A model generated the notes under the pieces. It was not told where the DNA came from, ran no database searches, and saw nothing but the letters and a program-made list of their open reading frames with translations. A program made the translations under genes and the position numbers. From Chara braunii (taxonomy: Eukaryota; Streptophyta; Charophyceae; Charales; Characeae): 40,743 nucleotides of DNA. Within the stretch, counting starts at the first letter, position 1. Each line of letters starts with the position of its first letter. Of the stretch, positions 19,427 to 29,808 are shown piece by piece. The DNA lies in contig BFEA01000595.1 of NCBI GenBank assembly GCA_003427395.1, positions 270,721 through 311,463 on the forward strand, read 5' to 3'.

Positions 19427-20620
19427 ATGACAACTAAAGGATCTAGTATTTCCAACATGACACCAACCAAAGTTCTTGATATTCTAAAGGAATGAGTGGA
19501 TGCAGTGGATGACAAGGATCAGGCCCTCTATCAAAAGGAAATGGCCAAGGAGGAGGAGGAAGAGGCTAAGCAGAAAACAACCACTGAAGATAATGAGACA
19601 ATTTTCAAAATAGTCTCAACCATGCCTGATGCAGATATTAAGAAAGATCTGGTGAAGTATGTACGTGCCCTCGTAGATTACCATTTGCTCAACGAGCTTC
19701 CGAGTATAAAATCCTAGCTACTCGATGGAATGAGTCGACTGCGTTCTTAGATGGTAGATATGGCCAAGGAGCATTGCGATCAGATACAAGAGATGACAAT
19801 CATGCATCAGGCCCATATCTCAAGCTCTCTTCTCTACCTCTTGTTGCTAACCGTTCTACCTTTGCACCTCTCCATCCTTCTTCTCCTTATTCTTCTTCGT
19901 TGAGTTTGGTGGCAAATCAGTTAGGATCTGCAACAAGTGCGGATTCTGCTGCCTCTATAATAAGAAGTACAAGAAATTCTTCAACTGCTGTAGCCTTGAG
20001 ATCGAACCCAGAAATGGCTGGTCCCAGCTATAGCAGTCTATATATGGACAGAAAGGCGGTGATGATACCGTCCAGACATGATGGAGAGGAATATGTTGAG
20101 TTCTGGATCAGCTCCATGAGAGTTTATTTTGAGGTACCAGGTACTCGAAGAGTAAACTAGTACTTGATCCTAAGGACGAACGTTAAGGTTGTCGTAAGGG
20201 GCTTCGTAGAAGTCCAAGCTATGCAAGCTGGGTATTTAAAGATCGATCTGACAGAGTGGCTTAAAGTCACCCCGGCTGCTTCTCTCGAAGAGATAGTAGT
20301 AGCGCAAGACAAAGACCCACATGCTGCAGCTAGAAAGGATCCAACTCGACGAACTTAAGTGCAAGAAGTGGCAAGGCACCATGCGCAAATTGCAGTTGCA
20401 TGTCAGCAAACTCTTTGCAACACCATTGCAACTGACATCGCAATCGTGCTTGAATGTTGTTAACGGTACGGTTCCTACCAATTTCACCAATTGCCTAAAC
20501 ATGGATTTCTTTGGTTGCATGGATTGGTTTTCCTGGAGGGAGTCAGTCTCAAGGCAGGCAAGAGACCTGCTTACCACAACAAGCAACAAAAAAAACTTTG
20601 TTCATGAACGGTTTTGAGGC
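19427..20620 (+). pseudogene. Element 2 gag
   Basis: ATG at 19427 opens MTTKGSSISNMTPTKVLD and meets a TGA at 19493. The same frame then continues VDAVDDKDQALYQKEMAKEE with an acidic helix to 19717. Later frames give the capsid-like part: EYVEFWISSMRVYFEVPGT, then LILRTNVKVVVRGF, then AGYLKIDLTEWLKVTPAASL, then KWQGTMRKLQ and NGTVPTNFTNCLN. At least three frame changes or stops break it. It is a different gag family from element 1. Confidence 0.75.
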
Positions 20621-20948
20621 AACTGTCTTGTTGTGCTCGACTTGTTGGAGGTGGAAGGGGAGGCCGAAGCAGATGACCCCACTCTTGGAGAGGACCAAGA
20701 ACAAGATGTTGATACATCCTACTCTTCCACCCAAAAATCGGAGATTAATAACGAAGATGGAAAAAATCGGTGCCTTAAAAAAAACTGCCCATGCTAAGGG
20801 AAACCAAAATTGAAATTCAGTAAGGAACTTCGTTTCACTCCCTAAGGGAACCAAAATCCCAACCAACCCGGAGGATGTGAGTACTAAACCTTGGGTGAAC
20901 CTCCAAATTAGTGAGGTTGAATGAAAGGTTATGATAAAGAACGGAGGT

Positions 20949-20990
20949 TGTTTGCATTGCCATAAAACTAATCATAAGGTCCAAGGATGC
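20949..20990 (+). pseudogene. Element 2 nucleocapsid zinc knuckle (ligands intact)
   Basis: CLHCHKTNHKVQGC matches CX2CX4HX4C exactly. Too short a frame to stand as a gene, but it locates the gag C-terminus between capsid and protease. Confidence 0.82.
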
Positions 20991-21289
20991 TTTAGGATGC
21001 AGAGAAACCTGAATCGGATCTAGAGGGTTCATCAACAAACTCTTCAACAAGGGAGTGTGAATCAGTCAGTGATAGTTTTCCAAAGGAACATGTCATGGAC
21101 CAGCAGTCCTCCCTTGAAGCCCCATCTTTGGCTGGTTCCAAGGCTAATGACTGTCATGTTTTGTATGTTGAGCCTTGGGAGGAGTCAGAGAAGGTCGACT
21201 TTCACTATCATCTAGAGCATTGAGCTGAGATGGCACAACAATGTGCTTAAGGGACAACGAAGTTAATCTTCTTCAAACTTCTCATTAAC

Positions 21290-21690
21290 CACCGCTATCT
21301 TCGTATCTTGATTGATTGTGGTGCCAGGATTAATTTCATGTCACGACACGGTATATACAAAGTGGGCTTGGGGATGAAGCAAGTGGCTTTGCAGAGCCCT
21401 TGCAAGACTCAAGTAGGCAACAAAGAGGTCTCATCTACGCATGCAATCAAAGGTGTGCACACTGTGTTTGACAAAGAGAAGATATCACACACGCATTGAA
21501 CTTCTATGTCCTTAACAAGTGTCCCTTTGATGCAGTCCTCGGGTTGGGCTGGTTGCAGTCCCAATGCGAATGAACCAAGTGGAAGAAACCACTTTTCATG
21601 GTAAAAAATGCACAAGGGAATGAGCGTTCTCTCCTCTTGGATGAAAAGCTAGACTCCCCGCTAAGCTTTCTTAATGCCATGCAGTTCTGC
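21290..21690 (+). pseudogene. Element 2 protease remnant
   Basis: RILIDCGARINFMSRHG carries the retropepsin motif as D-C-G (D codon at 21314-21316), where D-T/S-G is usual. After a stop near 21499 another frame gives CPFDAVLGLGWLQSQC, the ILG-type second motif. The frame is broken, so no active enzyme. Confidence 0.72.
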
Positions 21691-21775
21691 ATGACATTAT
21701 GATTTTCAACAAAACAATCGAGGAACATATGAAGCACCTTAAGGAAGTGTTCACCATCCTCAAGAAAATTGATCG
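21687..21775 (+). pseudogene. Element 2 RT palm end, truncated
   Basis: LHDIMIFNKTIEEHMKHLKE followed by VFTILKK matches the segment just after the YLDD box of Gypsy RT (normally LDDIMIFSKT.EEH..HL). The box itself reads VLHD, and everything N-terminal to it is missing: the protease sequence runs almost straight into it. Similarity ends at about 21775. Confidence 0.72.
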
Positions 21776-21950
21776 TAGCCAGAATATAAATCAATTAAAG
21801 AGTAAATGCATCGACCAGCAAAGGATTCAGAAAGGAGATCAACACTAGGGAGACTACATGCATCACGTACCGTTACAAAATTGAACTTCTGAAGATGCAA
21901 TCGACTTTCTTTTCCACTTCGCATACATGCATACAAATGGCGATTCACAC
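21776..21950 (-). pseudogene. Element 3 RT N-terminal fragment
   Basis: Reads LHLQKFNFVTVRDACSLPSV, then DLLSESFAGRCIYSLIDLYS and GYDQF on the minus strand. This is the RT fingers/palm start (normally VTVRDA.LP..D.L...F.G...YS.IDLYSGYDQ). The first catalytic aspartate (IDLYSG) is present. The frame ends at the junction with element 2, which runs in the opposite direction. Confidence 0.78.
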
Positions 21951-22864
21951 TGGCGTAGTGCGCCTACTCAAAGCTCATAGATATGGAAAACGAGAACAAA
22001 GTTCAGATGCAAAATCGCTTCAATAAACTATGGCACTTCAGCGCCTGCATACTCGACCCTCGTCATTGTGTCCAACACCACCCTTCACACATACTTAACT
22101 CCGGATCACCTTGAATACCACCACACACACACACTAAACCTATCTTTTTCCTATCGCGGTTATGGTCGCTCTACCACCACTGGCTATGGGTACGATCTCG
22201 CTTTTCAACCCACTTAATCTACGGGCAACCTGCAAACCACCTTCCCACAAGACGCTGTTGCAGCGCTTCCGCATGGCTTACGCAGCGAATGAATGAATGG
22301 CTGGGCGTTGCCTCTTGATTTATACTTTAACTCGTTGGTCTGCCCCCTTTCCACCGGGCCCATGGTGCACACAATCCCTCATGGTACTTTCTAACTATGC
22401 AAAGAGATTGGGTACCGCTGACTCATCGAAGTTTAACTCCACCACTTGCCCACTTGCTTTTGCCTAAACGTGAGGCACTTTCGAAAGGCCACTTTCGAAC
22501 CTTGTGAAAGTCTGTGAACTTCGCCTTTCGAGTACCGTAGCAGCTACGACCTTGACCTTTCAGGACTATAGCAGCTACGACCTTGACCTCTTAGAAGATC
22601 TACAACTACGACCTCTATGGATCTGTAACCCCTACTCGACAAACCTTCAGATCGAACCCCTACAACTACACAAACCTACGACAGACAATAACCAGCTACC
22701 AAAACACAGGTCACGGGTTCAAACACTCGAGGGTCAACTCGATACTGTACATGGGCAAGGTAAGGTTTGGGGATCGAACTCTAGGGCCCACATCTGTGAT
22801 TGCAGAAATGTGAAAAGTGTTTCAATTCTGGATACATCTTAGTCCACCCCTTGGTTTCCTAAAA
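21951..22864 (-). mobile_element. LTR-like insert in element 3
   Basis: About 0.9 kb of noncoding sequence separates the RT start from the protease linker of element 3. On the minus strand it has a TATA-like GTATAAATC at 22317-22328 and a duplicated GCAGCTACGACCTTGACCT segment near 22540-22590. It may be a solo LTR. Exact ends and a target duplication could not be fixed. Confidence 0.4.
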
Positions 22865-23747
22865 TTACCAGTGATTAGCATACGGTTCATCAACAGGTTC
22901 AACAACATTTGAAGCTGTCTTTTTATGTTGGTATTTCATCACTTCTGCCTTTTGTTTTTTGGCATACTTAGTTCGTCCGTCATTCCATGAAATATGATCA
23001 ACTGTCCAAATTTTCCAACCACCCTCTTTCTTCATCATTAAAGAAGAACGCACCAGAGAATTTCTGACACACTTTGAAGATATACGCCTTTTCTTTAGGC
23101 TAGATAAATTGATCTGAACCTATCTTCATTGTCTCAAATCTGTCTTTAGTGATCCTATTCCCCAATTTTGTTGACTCTCCCAGTGCCTTAATAATTCTCC
23201 TTTCCTTTTTCAGTGCTTCATCATAATCTTTTTCTATTAGGACGGCCATCGGGTTCTTCATGACCCCCTTGGGCTAGTACTTTTTTTTTTATTAGTGGTT
23301 ATTTTTCTAAAAAAGGATGAGTTGATGCAAACCTTAATTCCATTTTGCCACTTTTAGCAGTTTCAACAACCTTCTTGAGTACCTTGATTTGTCCATCTTC
23401 ATCTTTCAGTTTGCCATTGAGACCTCCTCTTTGACCTCTTGCTTGCCTTTCCCGTTTTGTTTTTTAATCCTCTCAACATTTTTTTCCCGTCTGATTAAAT
23501 TAGTTGATAACTGGTGCTTATGATGGTGGGAAGTACAAACCATAATAGTCTGTTCCTGGGCAGTCTCTCGATCCTGTAGGCCGATCCATGATGACCCTTC
23601 ATGGCTGAAGAATTGGACTACTTCCATTCCATGCAAGAATGAAGTGCCCAAGATACAGTCATGATCCAAATTTGGCACCACGAACCTTGATAGTTCGACA
23701 AACATCGTTCTAACTTTGATAGGCAAATGATCGATATAACCAGCCAA
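22865..23747 (-). pseudogene. Element 3 protease C-terminal part and linker
   Basis: The minus-strand frame at 23747-23406 reads AGYIDHLPIKVRTMFVELSR and then LDHDCILGTSFLHGMEV, the ILG-type second motif of a retropepsin. It is followed by a charged linker. A separate frame (23053-22865) reads GGWKIWTVDHISWNDGR. Stops lie between them. It precedes the RT fragment in element order. Confidence 0.6.
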
Positions 23748-23799
23748 AAAGAGAGTCCCAACAATATTACTTAATATTCTCGCTTTTTGCTACACAAAT

Positions 23800-24190
23800 G
23801 GTTAACGGGGACCCCCATTTTTAGGCCTTGGGTAACGAGTCCAAAATTGAAATTAGGGTTTCGGGGTCAGATTTTATGTTTTTTGAATTTTTTTTTTTGC
23901 CTGTTCTGGTTTTGGTTCAAGGTTGGTGTGTGCCAAATTTTGTGTCATTTGGAGAATGGGAATGTTCTTTGTTAAAATTTTTGAAATTGAGATGTTGGCA
24001 AAATTTCATGAAAATGCACTTTTGCCTTGCTGTTTTATATGTTTTTTATTAAATTTTTTGGGGATTTGTTTTTGCAGTTAGTTAGTATGGTCTGCACTTT
24101 ACGAATTGGTGACAAGTTTTATTGAATGACCCTTTGGTTTTTTTATATATGACATGGCAAGTGGTCTGAAAATTAGGGTCTCCGTTAACC
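23800..24190. mobile_element. 391-bp TIR element inserted in the element 3 protease
   Basis: The ends are inverted repeats of 28 bp that match at 23 positions, both starting GGTTAACGG. The interior is T-rich with no coding capacity and unlike the surrounding retroelement. It separates the protease motif (HFGAE, 24276) from the ILG motif (23640). No clear target-site duplication is visible. A TTAA lies within each end, so a piggyBac-type origin is possible but unproven. Confidence 0.6.
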
Positions 24191-24743
24191 TTCTCTTGAT
24201 GTTTGATGGTCTGTCAATGGTTAAGTCGCAAGCTTCCATAGTCCTTTGGGAAAGAAGAACCATTTCTGCCCCAAAGTGTATTAAAGCCCGGATCTTCACC
24301 TGACTGATATAAATAATTAAAAGTTTGCAGCCTATGGTTGCAAATCTCATCTTACAACTTGACAGTGATCTGTTAACTTGACTTAGGAGAACGGATCCCG
24401 AGTAGTTGACCTCCATCTTTTTCTTTTCAATCAACTTATTTATTTCTTTTCTCAACTTGGGTGCTATAGTCATTGCTTCTTTGAAAGATAGAGTTACTTC
24501 CGTTTCCTCTAACATTTTCGTTATTACATTAGTAAATAATGTCGCGTCTTCCAGTTCACTCTTGAGGATAAACTTTCTTTTCTTATCCTGTTCATTCTTT
24601 TTGGATGAAGGGTTCGGTTCTTGATCATCAAGAATGTCATTTAGAGTGTTTTCAACTCCTTTTCTTTTCTTTTCCTCAATCATTTGAGGCGTCAATCTTG
24701 CCTGAAAATTTCTTACCTCTCCAACCACTATGCTAGACTCCAT
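24099..24743 (-). pseudogene. Element 3 gag C-terminus and protease N-terminal part
   Basis: A 214-codon minus-strand frame. It begins with a basic, lysine-rich gag tail, passes through VTLSFKEAMTIAPKLRKEIN, and reaches the protease region KIRALIHFGAEMVLLS. The catalytic D-S/T-G reads HFG (codon H at 24276-24278), so activity is lost. The last part (from RRLTETL) is read-through into the inserted TIR element. Confidence 0.72.
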
Positions 24744-24949
24744 AATGACTTCTGGTGGTAAGTCACCCTAAAAAAACATCATGTCAACCGAACAAGCGGA
24801 CCCATTAGAAAACGATACTACTAACTCAAAAGAAATTTGGGAGGCATAATTTTCTTCTAATGAAAGCTCGCTTGGGGAATCCTTATCAGACGGGTCTTCC
24901 ATTAATGTTAAAGACCGTAGAGGCAATTTAATCAATGAGAAAGGACCAT

Positions 24950-25700
24950 CAATTTTTTACACAAGCTCTTCAAGCAATTCACCAATGAGAAAGTGAGCAT
25001 TCACATTGGCCTTTCTCTTCTTCTTTTTCTTCTGTTCTTCATGTTCAAGGGCAATAAGTCTCATACCTTTTGGATGTCTGGGATCCAGTTTGTTCTTTGA
25101 ACTGTCATAGACATGGCCCATTGCATCCTGGTTGGCCACTCCACTCTTCACATCCTCCTCCAGAGGCTTACAATGGTGGTAGTGTGGCCTCCTTCGCCAC
25201 AGTAATAATCGATGAAGCTCTTCCTTGGACGGTCATCATACTTCCTTCTCTCTGTATCCTTTTCCACCATTCCCTCCATTCTTTCTGGATCTGAGGAATC
25301 TCCTCTTCTCCCATGGTTATCGTCATCATTATCATCCTCTTCATCCTCACTTTCAACCTTCTTCTTCCCTTTCTCATCCACAATATGATTAGTAGGCATG
25401 CAATTGGCCATAACCCGTTGAATAATATTTTCAGCACTCAGATTGTTCCCTCGGTTTATACCATTCTCGGTCTCCCAGTCTTTGGCCAACGTACTGATCT
25501 GATCCAGTGACCACTTCTTGTGCGAAACCGTAGGTAGAGTTCTGACTGTTGCAATTATTTCCTCCCATCTGAGAGGGTAGTGTTGAGTTTGATTCAGGAC
25601 TGTCTGTCTTTCATTGTCAGTGAAGTTAGTCAGAAAGATATAACATCTTTAAGCCTCGTCCAAGTATAAAATTCTTCGGGCTGTTCCGATAAATGTATGA
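24950..25700 (-). pseudogene. Element 3 gag
   Basis: The minus-strand frame includes QTVLNQTQHYPLRWEEIIA, SHKKWSLDQISTLAKDWE, then an acidic DEEDDNDDDN stretch. A degenerate knuckle, YYCGEGGHTT, follows, in which the first and last cysteines of CX2CX4HX4C are missing. Another frame gives GHVYDSSKNKLDPRHPKGMR. Upstream (25700-26200) the gag start is too broken to follow. Confidence 0.68.
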
Positions 25701-26212
25701 AGCAAAACGTTAAAAGAATCATACTTAGCCCTTTTGATGTTGAGGAGATCCTTAGTAGTAAGTTGGAACTGAGTCTTTCTCAAATTCTCTTTTCATTCTC
25801 TTTTAACTTCTTTTCAGGTTGTAACCCCTTCCATCAGCTCAATATGATAGAAGGTGCTTAAGTTGATGTTTGTCTGTCCAACCATAAATGAGCCCAAATA
25901 ATTCATATTCATCCAATAAGTCATTTACTTGAGGCCCTCTGAAGCGTATAATCCTCTCATCTGACCTCTTCGCTCTTGTAATGTTTGACCCTCCTTTTAT
26001 TGTGTAAACCCTCTCGACTAGCTCCCATATAGCACCAACAACGCAGAAGAGCTAGGCCTCCCTGGTCCAAACATTTTGACCATAATTTTTTCCTGATATT
26101 CTCTTCTCTCTTCTTGTCACTTCTTACCTCATTTTTCTCACTTTCAATCACTTACTCTTCTCGCAAGGGATACAGGTTCGTCTTTCTCCTCTTTTGTTTG
26201 CTCCACCCCTTA

Positions 26213-26240
26213 AACCAGTAGTACCTCCGCCAATGTTGGG
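26213..26240 (-). promoter_or_regulatory. Element 3 LTR edge and primer-like site
   Basis: On the minus strand, TTTCCCAACA is followed by TTGGCGGAGGTACTACTGG. Nearly the same arrangement, TTTTCCCAACA then TTGGGGAAGGTACTGGTGG, occurs at 40610-40636. Conservation on both sides of AACA/TTGG in two places supports an LTR 3' end followed by a primer site. I do not recognise the tRNA. Confidence 0.55.
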
Positions 26241-27170
26241 AAATTAGGGAAAAGTGGACGTTTTTCGATTTTCCCCGAAGAGTTCCAAGGTACCAGAGAC
26301 TCGACATCATTTGTATTTCCCGTTACCAAAAAAAAGAAAAAAGAGAAGAAAAGAAAAAAAAGGAAGGACGTTGGGGAAGACTGTGAAGGAGATGTGCTCA
26401 CATCAGAACTCAAAGGAGCGCATCTACCTAGAAACATAGCCAGTTTCGTTTTTTGTATGTGTTTTGCTTTCTGTTTTTGGTGATCCGCGTTTAGTGCCCT
26501 TCCAACGAGAGCCAAGGCGCATTCCACGGGCAACTGACACTTTGCAACGGGGGGTGCATTCTCACTTGTACTCCAGATTTTGTATCCAGCTGATTTCACG
26601 TCCAAAGTGTTGTTGCTTTTTTTTTTTTTTTTTTTTTTTTTTCTGTCGTGATTACAACAGGTCTGGAATGCCCGTTGGGAGGGCATAATGTCACAAGTAC
26701 TCCAGATTCTGTATCTAACTGCTTTTACGTCCAAAGAGTTGTTGAATTTTTGCTTTTTTTTTTTGTTTGTTCCGGCTGTCGTGATTTCAGCAGAGTTGTA
26801 ACGCCCGTTGAAGGTGCATACTCTCGCATGTATCCCAGAATCTGCATCCTGCTGCTTTCACGTCCGTAGAGGTAGTTGATTTTTTTTTATCTTTTTTTTG
26901 CTGTTCTTTTTTTTCCCCCATTTTCGAAGAGAACATAAAAAAAAACACAATGGGATCCAGACTCGACAACTTTCGGTGCGCAGTGAAATTCAGGGTTGGC
27001 AAAAACAGGCTCGGAGGTACTAGTGGTTTAAAAATTCTGTATATAGAGAGTGTGGGCAGATCAAGGGTAAGACAATTCTTCTTAGCCTCCCAATACAATC
27101 CTCAATCAACTCTCTCTCGTCATCCTTATTCAGTCTTCTGTTATATCCCTTCACAGTACCTCGGATCATA
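26241..27170 (-). repeat. Element 3 LTR-like region with internal triplication
   Basis: About 0.9 kb upstream (minus strand) of the element 3 primer-like site. Three repeats of about 130 bp (26545-26890) are anchored by GTACTCCAGATT and CACGTCCAAAG. Each is followed by a long T tract on the + strand, including a T run of over 20 at about 26619-26642. A TATA-like CTATATACAG lies on the minus strand near 27045. The outer end is not determined. Confidence 0.5.
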
Positions 27171-27214
27171 AAGTACCTCGTCAGATCTATAATCTTATAA
27201 TCAAATTGCATGGC

Positions 27215-28340
27215 TTATGGACCGCTATTGATTCTTCTGGCAAGAGAGACTCGTTCTGTGAAGGAGCGATAAGATATTATCTCAGCTGCCACCACTCTCA
27301 CTATCTTCAATAAATAGCTGATCTCAATTTGGACAGTGACGGCCCTCAAGGCGAAGTCTCTCGTCTGATTAACGAAGGGCTGCAAAAACTCAAGGTCATT
27401 CACAGTAGAGAGACTTTTGTCTGGGATCCAAATAGTGTCTTCCGTCTTGACCAGCCTTCCTTCCAATACAATCTCAAACTGGTGCTCAAAGGTATTTAGG
27501 AGTAAGGACTTTATCACCACTGCAGAGTGACTCTCCCTCGTTTTACCTACTATGGCAATAGCTTCAAGGAGAGGCAACCGGTCGCTCCTGTCATCAAAGC
27601 CATTGGTAGTTGAGAAGCTAAGGAGTCTCAAAAAGTGCCTCACTCCCTTTCCCCGAGTTACTTTTCTCTGTAACTTTTCAAGCCACTCTTTCGTTTTTAT
27701 AAGGCTGATGTAAGCCCCTTTACGACATTCCAAGAGACCAGTTTCCTTTTCTAGACATGTCGAGGCATAAATTCTTATGTTCAAGCTGCCAGTGTTCAGA
27801 AATATGACCACAGGAATGTGAAATAGTATATGGCCTGTTACACAAGTCTCATATCTCAGAATTAAAAAGGGATTACTGAGCCCAGTTGCTTCGCAAAGTC
27901 TGCCTTTCACAACAACTATGCTTGCTACTGAGAGTGTTCTTCTTGAGACCTCTTTACCTTCTAGACAAAATTTACCATGGTTGACCAATTGTCACTTGAA
28001 AGGTGCAGCCCTTCAACAAGGGAGCCGGTATCCCAGTGAAAGGCCTAGCATACGTACTCCAAAAAGAAGCTTCGAGCCTATGTTGTGACACACAGATTTT
28101 AACATCAAATTCATCGAGATCGATGAAATAGCAGGTAAGGACATATAGACTGTCATGTTCCCATCCCAGATTCTTTGGTGCCTCGTACCTTACGATCTCG
28201 TAGGGAAACACGAGTCTCCTTGTTATGGAGTTAAGGGAATTCAGTAGTCTCTCTGACTCTTCCTTACTCAACCTCCCATGTCCTCTTCCCAATTTGAACC
28301 AGGGTTTCACTTTTGGGGTTAAGTATCGCTGACTCGTCAA
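27215..28340 (-). pseudogene. Unrecognised minus-strand protein, two overlapping frames
   Basis: Frames 28340-27972 (122 codons) and 27988-27215 (257 codons) overlap by a few codons in different frames and look like one protein with a frameshift. They contain two copies of a loose pattern: PYEIVRYE ... YVLTCYFIDLDEFDVKICVS, and PFLILRYE ... VIFLNTGSLNIRIYASTCLE. The first is preceded by GRGHGRLSKEESERLLNSLN. I cannot assign a family. No retroelement enzyme motif is present. It may be a decayed host-derived or element-borne gene. Confidence 0.5.
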
Positions 28341-28559
28341 CGCCTCTGACCTCGCCTCACTTTTAGTGCAAACTCAATCACAGGGGACCAATTGCTCCTT
28401 GACAAACTGATACCAGGTAGAGGAGGAGTTGGCAAGCTGAGTGGATCTAGTGAAACACTTATTTTCCTTCTTGAGTTAATTTTTCTCTGTCAACACAACT
28501 TCCTTTGCAAATTCCCAACATGTACCATACACAGCATCAACTCTTCTTTCCTTGGGAAC

Positions 28560-28890
28560 ATAGATCCTTACGCTGTATGTGTCCAACTCGATGAATGAAG
28601 ATTCAAAATATAGAATCGCACTTGTTCCCACCCACTTCCAACCATCTGATACTTGACAACTTCATAAGGGAATACGTCTCTCTTACTTAAAACATTCAGT
28701 GATTTTATAAGACACTTCACCTTCTCTTTACTTGGACCCGAACCTCTGCCAAATTCTGATCTTCGTTGTCTGATCTCCTCTGTTGAAATTCTGCCAAATT
28801 CCGATCTTCGTTGTCTGATCTCCTCTGTTGAAATTCTGCCAAATTCTGATCTTCGTTGTCTGATCTCCTCTGTTGATATTCCCTTGTTCT
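28560..28890 (-). pseudogene. Paralogous fragment with three 15-residue repeats
   Basis: On the minus strand, three copies of ISTEEIRQRRSEFGR lead into GSGPSKEKVKCLIKSLNV and LSKRDVFPYEVVKYQ. This clearly parallels GRGHGRLSKEESERLLNSLN ... VFPYEIVRYE at 28270-28160. A stop follows after about 70 codons. It shows that the unrecognised coding block is a tandem array of related units. Confidence 0.6.
28746..28880. repeat. Three tandem 45-bp repeats
   Basis: Units at 28746-28790, 28791-28835 and 28836-28880 differ by one or two bases. The period is a multiple of three, and the minus-strand frame stays open, consistent with origin inside a coding sequence. Confidence 0.95.
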
Positions 28891-29350
28891 CATAGCAATT
28901 TATTCATCGCCCGTTTCAATACCATGTTGATAATTGGTAGCCAATTACTCCCATCGCAATGCACTACACAGATGGTCGAACTGCCAGAATGGTAGACCCA
29001 GCAGTGCTCATACTGATAGGGGAGTACTGCTTTAAAAGTAAGTTTAAAAAGCGTTTTTAATACATCGTCGACCAACATTTCTCGAGTCTGCGTCGTTCTC
29101 TTCTCTTCCCGTTTCCTCAAAATGTCAAGGGCTCATAAGGCATACCTTTTATAAAACCTGATCCTCTCCAATAGTTAATGTCAGTCTCCTTCTCCAGTCT
29201 AGTGTGGTACCTCACATATAAAGAGATGGGACACAAGTAGTAGCTGGGATTTCCAGGAAAATAATGACTCTATCAAGATGTTAGAGTCAATCTGAAAATT
29301 CAGATATTGTCAACAGTTCTCAAGGCGTAATCAAAGCTCAAAGTTGTCGC
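28890..29350 (-). pseudogene. Further degenerate unit of the unrecognised array
   Basis: A 76-codon minus-strand frame (29120-28890) and a broken frame upstream of it. The upstream part reads LYVRYHTRLEKETDINYW, which parallels IRIYASTCLEKETG in the neighbour. Stops prevent reading it as one protein. Confidence 0.42.
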
Positions 29351-29387
29351 TGACCCAGACTCGTTCCGGACGCGATAATTTTTCGTG

Positions 29388-29405
29388 TCCCCGGCAACAA
29401 CGCTA
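29388..29405 (-). promoter_or_regulatory. tRNA-Asp-type primer-binding-like site
   Basis: On the minus strand it reads TAGCGTTGTTGCCGGGGA, 15 of 18 bases matching TGGCGCCGTTGCCGGGGA, the complement of the tRNA-Asp 3' end used as primer site by Athila/Tat-type elements. It is preceded by GACAAAAA, not a clear CA end. If real, the unrecognised coding array at 27215-29350 would lie in the internal region of such an element. Confidence 0.42.
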
Positions 29406-29808
29406 TTTTTGTCGCACTTTTTCTAGGCGGGCCCTTTCAGGCAACCAGAAAGCCAACAGGCTGTCACGCAGTATTTTGATGTTTGTTTGCAGGAAATAAA
29501 ATAAATTAGGTAAAGCAAATCCCTTCCTGTTGTGTGTGTTCGACTTCGAGCGAGACCCTTCAATTGCGGTCTTCGCTGGTTCCCTATCTTAAAATTTTTT
29601 CATTTTGATTCGGAACAACAAAATCATGTAATTAATAATCATATAATTTTTGGAGTGTCATGCATGCATCAATTTTGCCAATTTGCTAGCTTAGAGAACT
29701 GTGACAGGATCATTAGAGAACACAATCATCAAGCAAAGTCAATGCAAATAAGCATTAAGGAAAACCGACTGACTCAGAATGAGGAAAGAGTGAGAACTCA
29801 TAATAATC

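Larger units (their letters stand above)
17811..21775 (+). mobile_element. Element 2: + strand LTR retrotransposon, truncated
   Basis: The LTR 3' end (...CTTAACA, 18121) is followed by a perfect initiator-Met primer site, a leader, broken gag, a zinc knuckle, a protease remnant and the end of the RT palm. It stops near 21775, where minus-strand sequence of another element begins. RT upstream of the palm end, RNase H, integrase and the 3' LTR are absent. The LTR start is not determined; 17811 is only the first plausible TG. Confidence 0.78.
21776..27170 (-). mobile_element. Element 3: minus-strand Ty3/Gypsy-like relic, interrupted
   Basis: In minus-strand order: an LTR-like region (27170-26232), primer-like site, gag (about 25700-24950), protease (24743-23406, split by a TIR element), a linker (23053-22865), an LTR-like insert, and the start of RT (21950-21776), where it is cut off against element 2. 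The family differs from element 1 in gag and RT wording. The upper boundary is approximate. Confidence 0.68.

Noticed and set aside
29388-29405. tRNA-Asp gene
   Set aside because: Only the 3' end resembles the tRNA; no anticodon or D arm precedes it, so a primer site is the better reading.
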